DNA of 64,000 nucleotides. Source: Eubacteriales bacterium. GTDB taxonomy: Bacteria > Bacillota > Clostridia > Lachnospirales > Lachnospiraceae. Both the position numbers and the translations under genes were made by a program. Below the pieces are notes generated by a model, which was not told the origin of the DNA, did not search any database, and saw only the letters and a list, made by a program, of their open reading frames with translations. Each line of letters opens with the position of its first letter. The stretch's first letter is position 1. Below, piece by piece: positions 52,509 through 60,862 of this stretch. The DNA lies in the NCBI GenBank assembly GCA_030524715.1, contig JAUNGB010000004.1, forward strand, positions 1 through 64,000, written 5' to 3'.

Positions 52509-53807
52509 ATGAGGAAATGTAGCAAAGGGATTGCATGGGGGATGATCCTGACATTGGCAGCAGGAACTATAGGTTCCGCGACAACGGTTCTGGCCGGAGA
52601 GGACAAGGTATTAAGTATTTATTGTTCCAAAGACGCATGGAAAGATCAATGTGCAATGGCAGCAGAATTAATTGAGGAAAAGTACGGTATTAAAGTTGAT
52701 CTGGTTACGATGCCTAATGAAGATATCGAAAGTGTAATCAGCACAAAGCTGGCCACCAATGATCCGCCTGATATTTTTCTGGCAAATGCACCGCAATGTG
52801 CGGAACAATATAACGCATCACAGACATGTGAGATTCTTGACGATGAACCATGGGTGGAAAGGCTTGCAGCAGCAGATATCCTGAAATATTCAGGAGACGG
52901 TCATATCTATGCTATGCCGGCGTACAATCCGACTACATTTTTTGGAGGAATTTATTATAACAAAGAAAAGATGAAGGAACTGGGGTATGAGGATCCCAAA
53001 CCGGAAACCATGGAAGAATTCTGGGCTATTTTAGAGGATATTAAAGGCCAGGGTGTTACTCCGCTGTATATGACGGATGCAGATGCATGGACGACTCAGG
53101 TGTGGACAACTATGGGATGGGGCGTAGCATTGGATGACCAGAAGGATACGATTTATGAGGAGCTCTTGACAAATCAGATTAAGTTTGCGGAAATACCGGA
53201 ATTAGTGGAAATTCTGCAGGAACTTCAGGATATTTATACAAAGGGATATGCCAATGAAAATCATGCATCCAAGAGCTATGATACGGCTATGGCTGTGATA
53301 GGAAACGGAGAATCTCCGATGGTCATTCAGGGTGAATGGTTCGAGGATGCGTTCCATGCGCAATATCCGGATGTGGAATTAGGTTCTTTTGCGATTCCCT
53401 TTAGCGATAAGGATATGATTGCTACAGGAGCCTATACGATTGGCGTGTGGGTACCAAAAGGGGAAAATTCTGAGCTTGCCAAGGAATTTTTACGGTATTG
53501 GAGCTCTGAAGAGATTATGAGCGCGATTTATGACGAATACCCCAGCGCATCTGCATATACGGATGTGGAGGGCGGAGATATTCTGCCGGCACAGAAAAAT
53601 CTTATAGATAATTATGTGAATACCGGCAAGTATACTTATGAATTTGACGCTTATTTTGACGTTGCGCGGTCAATTATGGAAGATTATCTGTTTGGCGCTA
53701 TCGTAGAAGTGACGATGGGAAAAGATCCGACACAGGCATTGCAGGAATGGGATGAGAGATACTATGATTTCATGAAGGATAAGGAGATGGCTGGTTTTAC
53801 GGAGTAA
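52509..53807 (+). CDS. ABC sugar-binding protein (family 1), third importer
   Basis: 432 residues. Signal peptide MRKCSKGIAWGMILTLAAGT with cleavage near VLA|GE; the only early Cys is at position 4, so there is no lipobox. Family 1 pattern: YGIKVDLVTMPNEDIESVISTKLATNDPPDIFLANAP, HIYAMPAYNPTTFFGGIYYN, GESPMVIQGEWF, YTIGVWVPKG. The downstream GH78 gene suggests a rhamnose-bearing oligosaccharide. AAAAAGGAGG precedes the ATG. An intrinsic terminator follows, before the permease genes. Confidence 0.92.
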   Translation: MRKCSKGIAWGMILTLAAGTIGSATTVLAGEDKVLSIYCSKDAWKDQCAMAAELIEEKYGIKVDLVTMPNEDIESVISTKLATNDPPDIFLANAPQCAEQYNASQTCEILDDEPWVERLAAADILKYSGDGHIYAMPAYNPTTFFGGIYYNKEKMKELGYEDPKPETMEEFWAILEDIKGQGVTPLYMTDADAWTTQVWTTMGWGVALDDQKDTIYEELLTNQIKFAEIPELVEILQELQDIYTKGYANENHASKSYDTAMAVIGNGESPMVIQGEWFEDAFHAQYPDVELGSFAIPFSDKDMIATGAYTIGVWVPKGENSELAKEFLRYWSSEEIMSAIYDEYPSASAYTDVEGGDILPAQKNLIDNYVNTGKYTYEFDAYFDVARSIMEDYLFGAIVEVTMGKDPTQALQEWDERYYDFMKDKEMAGFTE

Positions 53808-53821
53808 AAGTTAATGCGATA

Positions 53822-53862
53822 CCGCACCAGTAGTCCGAATCATACTGGTGCGGCTGTTTTTT
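53822..53862 (+). terminator. terminator between third binding protein and permease
   Basis: CCGCACCAGTA pairs perfectly with TACTGGTGCGG, then CTGTTTTTTA. It would reduce transcription of the permease, GH78 and isomerase genes relative to the binding protein. Confidence 0.9.
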
Positions 53863-53884
53863 ACCAGAATATAGGAGAGCGCAG

Positions 53885-54775
53885 ATGAAAGCAGAGAAGA
53901 AAATAAAACATAGAATAGATTCCCTGTATCCTAAGTATTTACTGATTCCGGTGGTGTTGATTTTTATAGTTTTCTTTATCATACCGGTAATTGGAGGAGT
54001 TTTCATCTCCTTTACAAACTGGGATATTACAAGAAGCGGGATTAAATTTATAGGATTGGATAATTATGTTTCTATACTTAAAGACAGCAGCGTTCAAAAA
54101 GCAATCAAGAATACATTGATCTTTACCATTTCTATTGTTCTGCTGCGGAATGTATTCGCGTTGGCGCTGGCGGTAGCATTATGTAAAAATCTGAAGACAA
54201 AAACATATTTAAGGACGGTTTTTTATATTCCGGCTATTTTGAGTTATGTGGTTGTAGGTATTATGTTCAACGCTCTGTTTCAGATGGATGGAACAATTAA
54301 TCAGATTCTTCAGATGTTTGGAATTGATTGCACACGGGAATGGGTAGCAAGTGCAGATACAGCGCTGTTTACGGTTATTGTGGAAGATGTATGGAAATGG
54401 ACGGGGTTTCATATGATTATTTACATTGCGGGAATAACGGCGATTCCACAGGATTTTTATGAAGCGTCCAGAATTGACGGAGCTTCTTCCTAGAAACAAT
54501 TTTGGTTTCTGACATTTCCTTTATTGACGCCGGCCTTGACGGTGAATGTTACCCAGTCTGTGATCGGAGGCTTCCGGGTTTTTGAACAGGTATTGACACT
54601 GACCAAAGGCGGTCCGGGACATGAATCGACAGTAGTAGGCATGATGATCTATGAATATTTTGGAAGAGGTTTTTATGGAAAATCCACTGCAATTACAATG
54701 CTGCTTTCTGCCGTCGTCGTTTTTGTAACTATATTTTTACGTAAGTTTTTTGCCGGCAGGGAGGTGAGCTATTGA
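53885..54775 (+). pseudogene. ABC sugar permease, MalF type, with in-frame amber stop
   Basis: The frame codes for a normal 296-residue permease except for TAG at 54491-54493. The protein before it ends EASRIDGASS and the same frame resumes KQFWFLTFPLLTPALTVNVTQ, so the stop falls in the middle of the EAA loop, where family members commonly have Trp (TGG). A single G-to-A change would give this. The truncated 202-residue product lacks the last helices and the ATPase contact, so the importer should not work unless the stop is suppressed or is a sequence error. The remainder shows no other damage, which points to a very recent event. The binding protein before it and the second permease after it are intact. 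Confidence 0.9.
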
Positions 54776-55602
54776 TGCAGAATAGGAAGTACACATGGAG
54801 AACCTTTGTTTTTGAAATGATTATGCTGATTCTTAGCCTGATTGTAATCGTACCATTATTAGTGGTAGTATTTGGATCATTTAAGACTGCTGCAGAAGCA
54901 GCTCAATATACGTTTCAGCCTCCGACCGAATGGATGTTTGGAAATTATAAGCAGGTAATTGAAAAGGCAAATCTGCTGCTTGCTATGAAAAACAGTGCGT
55001 TAATTACAATAAGCGTTGTAGCGGTTACTTCTCTGATCTGTGCATTAGGTGCGTTTATTATTGGAAGAAGAAAAGATAAGCTCAGTAATTTTTTGAGTAC
55101 GTTTTTTTCATTGGGATTGATTGTCCCTATGTGTGTGGTACCTACGATCGTTTTGCTGAATTTTCTTCACATCAGTAATACCAAGCTGGGACTGATTCTT
55201 GTTTTAATAGCAACAAATATCAGTTGGGGTATGTTTTTATTGACGAATTTTATTGATACGATTCCAAGAGAACTGGATGAAGCGGCCTTTATTGACGGGT
55301 GCGGTCCTGTAAAACTGTTTGGGTATGTAATACTTCCGCTGCTGAAGCCGGTGTTAATGACCAATGTGATTATTGTGGGGATGGGAACCTGGAATGATTT
55401 ACAGACGCCGTTATATTTGTTAAATTCCAGCAAAAATATCACAATGCCGCTTACCGTTTATAATTTTAAAGGACAGTATTTTTCAGAATGGAATCTGATT
55501 TTTGCGGATATGGTATTGGTGGCATTGCCGATGATACTCGTATATGCGGTATGCCAGAAATATATCGTAGAAGGTGTGACTGCAGGTGCAGTGAAAGGAT
55601 AA
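54775..55602 (+). CDS. ABC sugar permease, MalG type, third importer
   Basis: 275 residues with six helices, EAA loop DEAAFIDGCGPVKLFGYVILPLLKP and C-terminus KYIVEGVTAGAVKG. The frame also allows TTG at 54772, but ATG 54775, overlapping the upstream TGA by one base and following GGGAGGTGA, is the better start. Intact partner of the interrupted permease. Confidence 0.92.
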   Translation: MQNRKYTWRTFVFEMIMLILSLIVIVPLLVVVFGSFKTAAEAAQYTFQPPTEWMFGNYKQVIEKANLLLAMKNSALITISVVAVTSLICALGAFIIGRRKDKLSNFLSTFFSLGLIVPMCVVPTIVLLNFLHISNTKLGLILVLIATNISWGMFLLTNFIDTIPRELDEAAFIDGCGPVKLFGYVILPLLKPVLMTNVIIVGMGTWNDLQTPLYLLNSSKNITMPLTVYNFKGQYFSEWNLIFADMVLVALPMILVYAVCQKYIVEGVTAGAVKG

Positions 55603-55615
55603 ATGAGGAAATACT

Positions 55616-58189
55616 ATGGAAAAAAAACTATGCGAGTTGACAGGATTTGGAACCGGATATCCGGAAGCTCTTACCGGGGAGTTATATTTTTCGTGGAAAT
55701 ATGGAGAGCCGGACGGATATCAAAAAGAATACAGGCTGCTTTTATGGGAGGAAGAACGGCTTCAATGGGATACAGGGTGGATTGTTTCAGAACAGTCTGA
55801 GGCCGTGAAATACCAGGGGAGCCCTTTAAAAGAGGATTGTGATTATTCTGCACAGGTCATGATCCGTACCAATACCGGCCGGTTGACCGAAAGTGACAGG
55901 ATAAGTTTCAGCACCGGGATTTCAGATGAGAATTGGATATCAGAATGGCTGAAACCGTATCAGCCGGAGGCGTCTGCTCCCATGTTCCGCCGTGAATTTT
56001 TTCTGGAAAAACCTTTAAAAAGAGCACGGCTGTATGTCTGCGGTCTTGGTTACTGTGAAGCTTATCTGAATGGAGAAAAGGCAGGACAGGATCTTCTTGG
56101 ACCGGCGTGGACAGATTACAGAAAGAGAGTCTGCTATACAGTATATGACGTAAAAAAGCTGCTGAAGCAGGGAGAGAATGTAATCGGCATACTTCTTGGG
56201 CGCGGCTGGTATGGGAGCATGATCAACCATGCTTTGGATGGGATCCTGTTTTCCGCACAGCTCAGCGTCACATACGAGGATGGACAAAAGGTCTGGTTTT
56301 CTATTGAGAAAAACAGTGGGTGGAAGGTATATTCCGGCGGCCCTATCAAAGAAAATTCCATTTATATCGGGGAGGTATATGATGCAAGAGATGAAGCGGA
56401 CGGATGGAATGATACCGGATTTGATGCGTCATATGAAAATGGATGGAAAACCGCCATTGTAACGGAACCGCCGGAGGGAATTGTTGTACCAAAGGATGTG
56501 GAACCTATTGAAAAAATCTGCCGTATAAGTCCGGCTGCAGTTACAGAACCGGAGGCAGGCTGCTTTGTAATTGACTTCGGACAAAACATTGCGGGTCTTA
56601 TCGAAATAGAAATAGAGGAACCGGAAGGAACAGAAATAACAATCCGTTATGCGGAGCTTTTGGATGATAAGGGAATGCTGAATACGGCAAATTTAAGGAC
56701 AGCGCAGGCAAAGGACGTATATATTTCTGCCGGAAAGAAGGCGCATTATTGTCCGAGATTTACATATCACGGATTTCGTTACGCAGAGATCCGCGGTATT
56801 TCAAAGAAGGAAAGTATTTCCGGCCTAAAAGCGGCAGTCGTCAGAAATGCAGTGGATAAAAGAGGACACTTTGAATGCCACAGCGATTTGGTAAATAAAA
56901 TCCAGGATATGTGCGTATGGACAGAGAGCAATAACCTGCATTGGGTACCTACAGACTGTCCTCAGAGAGACGAACGTCTGGGATGGCTGAATGATTTGAC
57001 GGTGCGTGCGGAAGAAGCCGTGTACAATTTTGAGCTTCACAGGTTTTATACAAAGTTTCTTCAGGATATTGCGGATGCGCAGGGGAAGAGGACGGGTGCG
57101 ATTACGGATACTGTACCTTACACCCGTTATGGAAGTCAGCCGGCAGATCCCGTATGCAGCAGTTTTTTGATTTTAGGCTGGCTGATGTATCAGCATTATG
57201 GGGATCGGGATACACTTGAGAAATATTATGGTTGTTTTTCTGCATGGACTCAATATCTGTACTCCGTATCAGAGGACGGAATTGTCCCTTACAGCTATTA
57301 CGGGGATTGGGCTTCGCCGATTAGCGGAAGTATTGAGGGCAGCTATGGCTCAGGGGCGGTTTCCGGTATTACGCCGGGAACGCTGATGTCCACTGGATTT
57401 CTTTATTATAATGCCGGATTGATGAGGCAAATGGCAATAATTCTTGAAAAACAGGAGGATCTTCCTCTTTGGGAAAAAATTGCCGGGGATACGAAAAAGG
57501 CATTAAATGAGAAATTTTATCATTCGCAAACAGGCGATTATGCCTCAGGCAGCCAGGCGGCCAATACATTTATGGTATGGCTGGGAATTGCTCCGGACAA
57601 AGAGAAAACGGTAAAGAGGATTGTGAAGGATGTGAAGGAGCATAAGATCCATCTGACAACAGGAAATATCTGCAGCCGTTATATTCTGGAGGTTTTGACG
57701 GAAAATGGATATGTGGATTTGGCTTATGCACTGGTGACGCAGACCACATATCCCAGTTGGGGATATATGGTGGAAAAAGGAGCAACAACTACCTGGGAAC
57801 GATGGGAGTTCGTAGAATCCGGGCCGCTTCTTGGAATGGCGTCCCATGATCATCCGATGTATTCGACGGTCAGCGCATGGTTTTACCGGTATCTGTTAGG
57901 GATTCAGGTGGAGGAAGCCGGTTTTCGCACCTTCCGCGTTCATCCTTACTTTCCGAAGAAACTGCCCTGGGTAAAAGGAGAATTAAATACTGTGAAGGGT
58001 AAAATAGAGGTTGCCTGGGAAAAGTCAGAGCAGGAGGCGGTTGTTTCAGTTACCGTACCATTCCATACACAATGTTATTATATAATTGCGGACGGCCCTT
58101 GTACTGTAAATGGGAAAGCAGAGAAGCCTATGGATGGCAAGCTGATATTGAAACCCGGAAGGTATAAAATCGTCCATCCGATTCTATAA
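55616..58189 (+). CDS. GH78 alpha-L-rhamnosidase
   Basis: 857 residues in the usual GH78 layout: N-terminal beta-sandwich and Bac_rhamnosid_N domain (APMFRREFFLEKPLKRARLYV, GLGYCEAYLNGEKAG), a middle beta domain, an (alpha/alpha)6 barrel and a C-terminal sandwich. The catalytic region VPTDCPQRDERLGWLND has Asp447, Asp452 and Glu453; the base is probably a Glu in the TTTWERWE stretch. It hydrolyses terminal alpha-L-rhamnose. No signal peptide, so it acts on imported oligosaccharide. AGGAAA precedes ATG 55616, 13 bases after the permease stop. Confidence 0.94.
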   Translation: MEKKLCELTGFGTGYPEALTGELYFSWKYGEPDGYQKEYRLLLWEEERLQWDTGWIVSEQSEAVKYQGSPLKEDCDYSAQVMIRTNTGRLTESDRISFSTGISDENWISEWLKPYQPEASAPMFRREFFLEKPLKRARLYVCGLGYCEAYLNGEKAGQDLLGPAWTDYRKRVCYTVYDVKKLLKQGENVIGILLGRGWYGSMINHALDGILFSAQLSVTYEDGQKVWFSIEKNSGWKVYSGGPIKENSIYIGEVYDARDEADGWNDTGFDASYENGWKTAIVTEPPEGIVVPKDVEPIEKICRISPAAVTEPEAGCFVIDFGQNIAGLIEIEIEEPEGTEITIRYAELLDDKGMLNTANLRTAQAKDVYISAGKKAHYCPRFTYHGFRYAEIRGISKKESISGLKAAVVRNAVDKRGHFECHSDLVNKIQDMCVWTESNNLHWVPTDCPQRDERLGWLNDLTVRAEEAVYNFELHRFYTKFLQDIADAQGKRTGAITDTVPYTRYGSQPADPVCSSFLILGWLMYQHYGDRDTLEKYYGCFSAWTQYLYSVSEDGIVPYSYYGDWASPISGSIEGSYGSGAVSGITPGTLMSTGFLYYNAGLMRQMAIILEKQEDLPLWEKIAGDTKKALNEKFYHSQTGDYASGSQAANTFMVWLGIAPDKEKTVKRIVKDVKEHKIHLTTGNICSRYILEVLTENGYVDLAYALVTQTTYPSWGYMVEKGATTTWERWEFVESGPLLGMASHDHPMYSTVSAWFYRYLLGIQVEEAGFRTFRVHPYFPKKLPWVKGELNTVKGKIEVAWEKSEQEAVVSVTVPFHTQCYYIIADGPCTVNGKAEKPMDGKLILKPGRYKIVHPIL

Positions 58190-58263
58190 ATCTGACAGGA
58201 TTTATGGCTGCATAAAATTTGGAGAAAGGAGTACGCTGGCTTAAAATCAGCGGTAATCACAGT

Positions 58264-58824
58264 ATGAAAACAGTAAAGGATAAACAAATCTTAGTTGGAG
58301 CTGATTTTGCGGGTTTTCCGTTAAAGGAAGCGGTAGTAGAGCACTTAATACGAAAGGGATGGACTGTTACGGATATCGGCGTCCGTACCGCAGATGAAAA
58401 AAATCCGGAAATGTTTCATCGGATCGGCTTGAAAGTGGGAGCAAAAATTTCAGAAAAGGAATTTGAAAGGGCATTAATTTTCTGCGGAACCGGCATGGGA
58501 ATCCATATTGCGGCAAGTAAATGCCCGGGGGTAAATGCCGGCGTTGTGGAAAGTGTGCCTGCGGCGCTGCGCGCTATTACAGGAAACAATGTGAATGTGC
58601 TGGCAATGGGAGCCTTTTATGTAGCGCCCCAGATGGGAATTGAAATTGCAGATGCATTTCTGGAACATAATCTGGGAGACGGATATGAATGGTGGAAAAA
58701 TTTTTATGAATTCCATAAACTGGCATGTGATGAACTGGATGCATTTAATTATGAAGAGTTTAAGAAAAATGGATTTGAGGTAAAGCGCCTGGGAGAGTGC
58801 GATCTGGTTCTGGAAAATAATTGA
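58264..58824 (+). CDS. RpiB/LacA/LacB-family sugar-phosphate isomerase
   Basis: 186 residues. ILVGADFAGFPLKEAVVEHL is the family N-terminus (GADHAGF in most members, Phe for His here), followed by CGTGMGIHIAASKCPGVNAGVVE with the catalytic Cys of the CGTGxG loop and NNVNVLAMGAFYVAP (usual NDANVLxxG). The product is longer than a typical 150-residue RpiB, with an extra tail after residue 150. The reading frame is open from TTG 58219, but the family start fits ATG 58264; no strong ribosome site precedes either. It is likely to isomerise a phosphorylated sugar arising from the operon; which one is unknown. Confidence 0.85.
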   Translation: MKTVKDKQILVGADFAGFPLKEAVVEHLIRKGWTVTDIGVRTADEKNPEMFHRIGLKVGAKISEKEFERALIFCGTGMGIHIAASKCPGVNAGVVESVPAALRAITGNNVNVLAMGAFYVAPQMGIEIADAFLEHNLGDGYEWWKNFYEFHKLACDELDAFNYEEFKKNGFEVKRLGECDLVLENN

Positions 58825-59241
58825 TATAGCATAGTGCGCAGAAGATACTGGAATTGACAAAGGAATAAGCAGAAGCAGGATGAAAGGGGAACACTTCTTA
58901 AGGAAGCTGTTCCCCTTTCGTCTTGTATATCAGAAGGGCGATGGCACCTGCAGATTGTGATCATCTTTGGTCTGATTGGCCGGAATAATTGTACTGCAGG
59001 CGTTACTGTTCACATCCAAGCCTTGTACTGGCTGAAAGGCTTGGGGCTAACAACGTATAAGTACCAGAAATTCGGCAAAAGTGGATGCGGAAGCAGAATA
59101 ATCTGGCAGTTTGCTATAGTTCATGCTAAAATATCAATAGGATAAAGACGCATTACAGAAATAAAAGGGAACTGTGCAGTTTTAGATATTTGATTGAAAA
59201 AGCTGCATCGGGATGACGGAGAGCAATGTGGAGGATTGGGT
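58825..59241. other. spacer with a terminator and a repeated relic, no supported gene
   Basis: Holds the terminator at 58882-58925 and the relic CCAAGCCTTGTACTGGCTGA (59008-59027), which continues to TAACAACGTATAA and aligns with 10117-10167. A 62-codon frame at 58957 runs through the relic without a ribosome site and is not called. Confidence 0.55.
58882..58925 (+). terminator. intrinsic terminator after the isomerase gene
   Basis: GAAAGGGGAACA pairs with TGTTCCCCTTTC, with an inner CTTC/GAAG extension, then GTCTTG. The T-run is weak but the stem is strong. Confidence 0.75.
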
Positions 59242-60816
59242 ATGGGAAAACGGTTTAATGTTACGGGAAGCTGTATTTCGGAAAAACATTATATGGCGGA
59301 TACGAACGAAAAAATCAGGCAGATTATCCGATTGATTGAGCAGGACGATTATTTTACCATAAACCGTGCAAGACAATATGGGAAAACAACTTCGTTGCTG
59401 CTTGTATGGAAACGACTTAAAGACAAATATATCGTGATAAATACCAGTTTTGAGGGAATGGGGCAGGATGCTTTCAAGAGTGAGAATGCATTTGTGTGCA
59501 GGTTCTGCGGCAGAGTAAAGAACAGCCTGAGACTTTCCGGATATGCAGAGTTTTTGCAAAAATATTGGGACGTATCAGAAGAGGAAAACTTGGATACTTT
59601 AAAGCAAAGAATTTCTGTTTTTTGTGAAAAAGCAGGTAAAGAGGTACTTCTGTTTGTGGATGAGGTGGACAAAAGTTCAGATAACCAGATGTTTTTAAAT
59701 TTTCTTGGAGTATTGCGCGAATTGTATCTGGAACGGGCTATGGGAGGAAAAACTTTTAAAAGTGTGATTCTTGCGGGTGTTTATGACGTAAAAAATCTGA
59801 AATTGAAACTTCGTCCTGATGAAGAAAGAAAATATAATTCCCCCTGGAATGTAGCCGTTGATTTTCAGGTCGATATGAGCTTTTCGCCTGGTGAAATCGA
59901 ATCTATGCTAAGAGAGTATGAACAGGATCATCGGACGAATATGGATATTAGTCTGGTAGCAGAGGAAATTTATCACTATACATCAGGATATCCTTATCTG
60001 GTAAGCTTGGTTTGTTTATATATGGATGAACGCTTGCCGGAAATTTTGAAAGGCAGAAACTGTTGGAACATAGAAGGTGTACGTCTGGCTGTCAGAGAAA
60101 TATTAAAGAGTACCAATACTCTTTTTGACGATGTGATTAAAAACATAGAAAATTTTCCATCGTTTGGTACATTTGTAGAACAGATTTTATTAGCCGGAAA
60201 TCAGATTCCATATAAAATTTCAATTAAGGAGATTAATCTGGGTGTAACCTTCGGGATTATTGCAGAGGAAGATGGTTTATGTAAAATTTCCAATATTATT
60301 TTTGAGACATATATTTACGATCATTTTATAGCAAAAAGATTGGTAGGACAAACTGACATTCAGATATCAAGAAACCAATTTGTTACATCAGATGGAAAAT
60401 TGGATATGGATCTGATATTGGAAAAGTTTCAGGAACTGATGAAAGCGGAATATCGAAAAAGTGACGATACTTTTTTGGAAAGACAAGGACGTCTGTTGTT
60501 CTTGTGTTTTCTGAAGCCTATTATTAATGGCACAGGGCACTATGTAATTGAACCACAGACCAGAGATAACACACGTATGGATATTGTGGTGTTTTATGGA
60601 ATGTATGAGTATATTATAGAGTTAAAGCTATGGCACGGACCTAAAAAGCAGACGGATGGTTTGATTCAGTTATCCCAATATCTGGAAAGCAGAAGCCAGA
60701 AAAATGGATGGCTTGTTTCTTTTTGTTTTGGGGCGAATAAAGACAGAATTACAGATGTTTATTCTGGAAAGCATATAGAATGGGATGGAAAGAATATTTT
60801 TGAGATTGTAGTTTGA
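59242..60816 (+). CDS. AAA-ATPase-like / PD-(D/E)XK nuclease fusion protein, intact copy
   Basis: 524 residues. N-terminal ATPase of the AAA-ATPase-like family: P-loop RQYGKTTS (GKTT at 47-50), Walker B VLLFVDEVDKSS (Asp140, Glu141), SVILAGVYDVKNLKLKL and the HHYTSGYPYLVSL sensor region. C-terminal PD-(D/E)XK domain: RMDIVVF (Asp447) and IIELKLW (Glu460, Lys462). The family is abundant and multicopy in gut Firmicutes and Bacteroidota; its job is unproven, with defence, mobility or DNA processing suggested. The frame opens at TTG 59194, but GGAGG before ATG 59242 and alignment with the broken paralogue at 28407 fix the start. It stands alone between sugar genes and a SWIM gene. Confidence 0.88.
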   Translation: MGKRFNVTGSCISEKHYMADTNEKIRQIIRLIEQDDYFTINRARQYGKTTSLLLVWKRLKDKYIVINTSFEGMGQDAFKSENAFVCRFCGRVKNSLRLSGYAEFLQKYWDVSEEENLDTLKQRISVFCEKAGKEVLLFVDEVDKSSDNQMFLNFLGVLRELYLERAMGGKTFKSVILAGVYDVKNLKLKLRPDEERKYNSPWNVAVDFQVDMSFSPGEIESMLREYEQDHRTNMDISLVAEEIYHYTSGYPYLVSLVCLYMDERLPEILKGRNCWNIEGVRLAVREILKSTNTLFDDVIKNIENFPSFGTFVEQILLAGNQIPYKISIKEINLGVTFGIIAEEDGLCKISNIIFETYIYDHFIAKRLVGQTDIQISRNQFVTSDGKLDMDLILEKFQELMKAEYRKSDDTFLERQGRLLFLCFLKPIINGTGHYVIEPQTRDNTRMDIVVFYGMYEYIIELKLWHGPKKQTDGLIQLSQYLESRSQKNGWLVSFCFGANKDRITDVYSGKHIEWDGKNIFEIVV

Positions 60817-60862
60817 TACCATGTAGAAAAGATAAAATAATTTTAAGGGAGGTAAAATATAC

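Noticed and set aside
54491-54493. Amber codon as pyrrolysine or programmed read-through
   Set aside because: No pyrrolysine genes or read-through context are visible, and sugar permeases are not known to use it; a nonsense mutation or read error is simpler.
58957-59145. 62-codon forward frame
   Set aside because: No ribosome site; it crosses a repeated relic and has no recognisable protein features.
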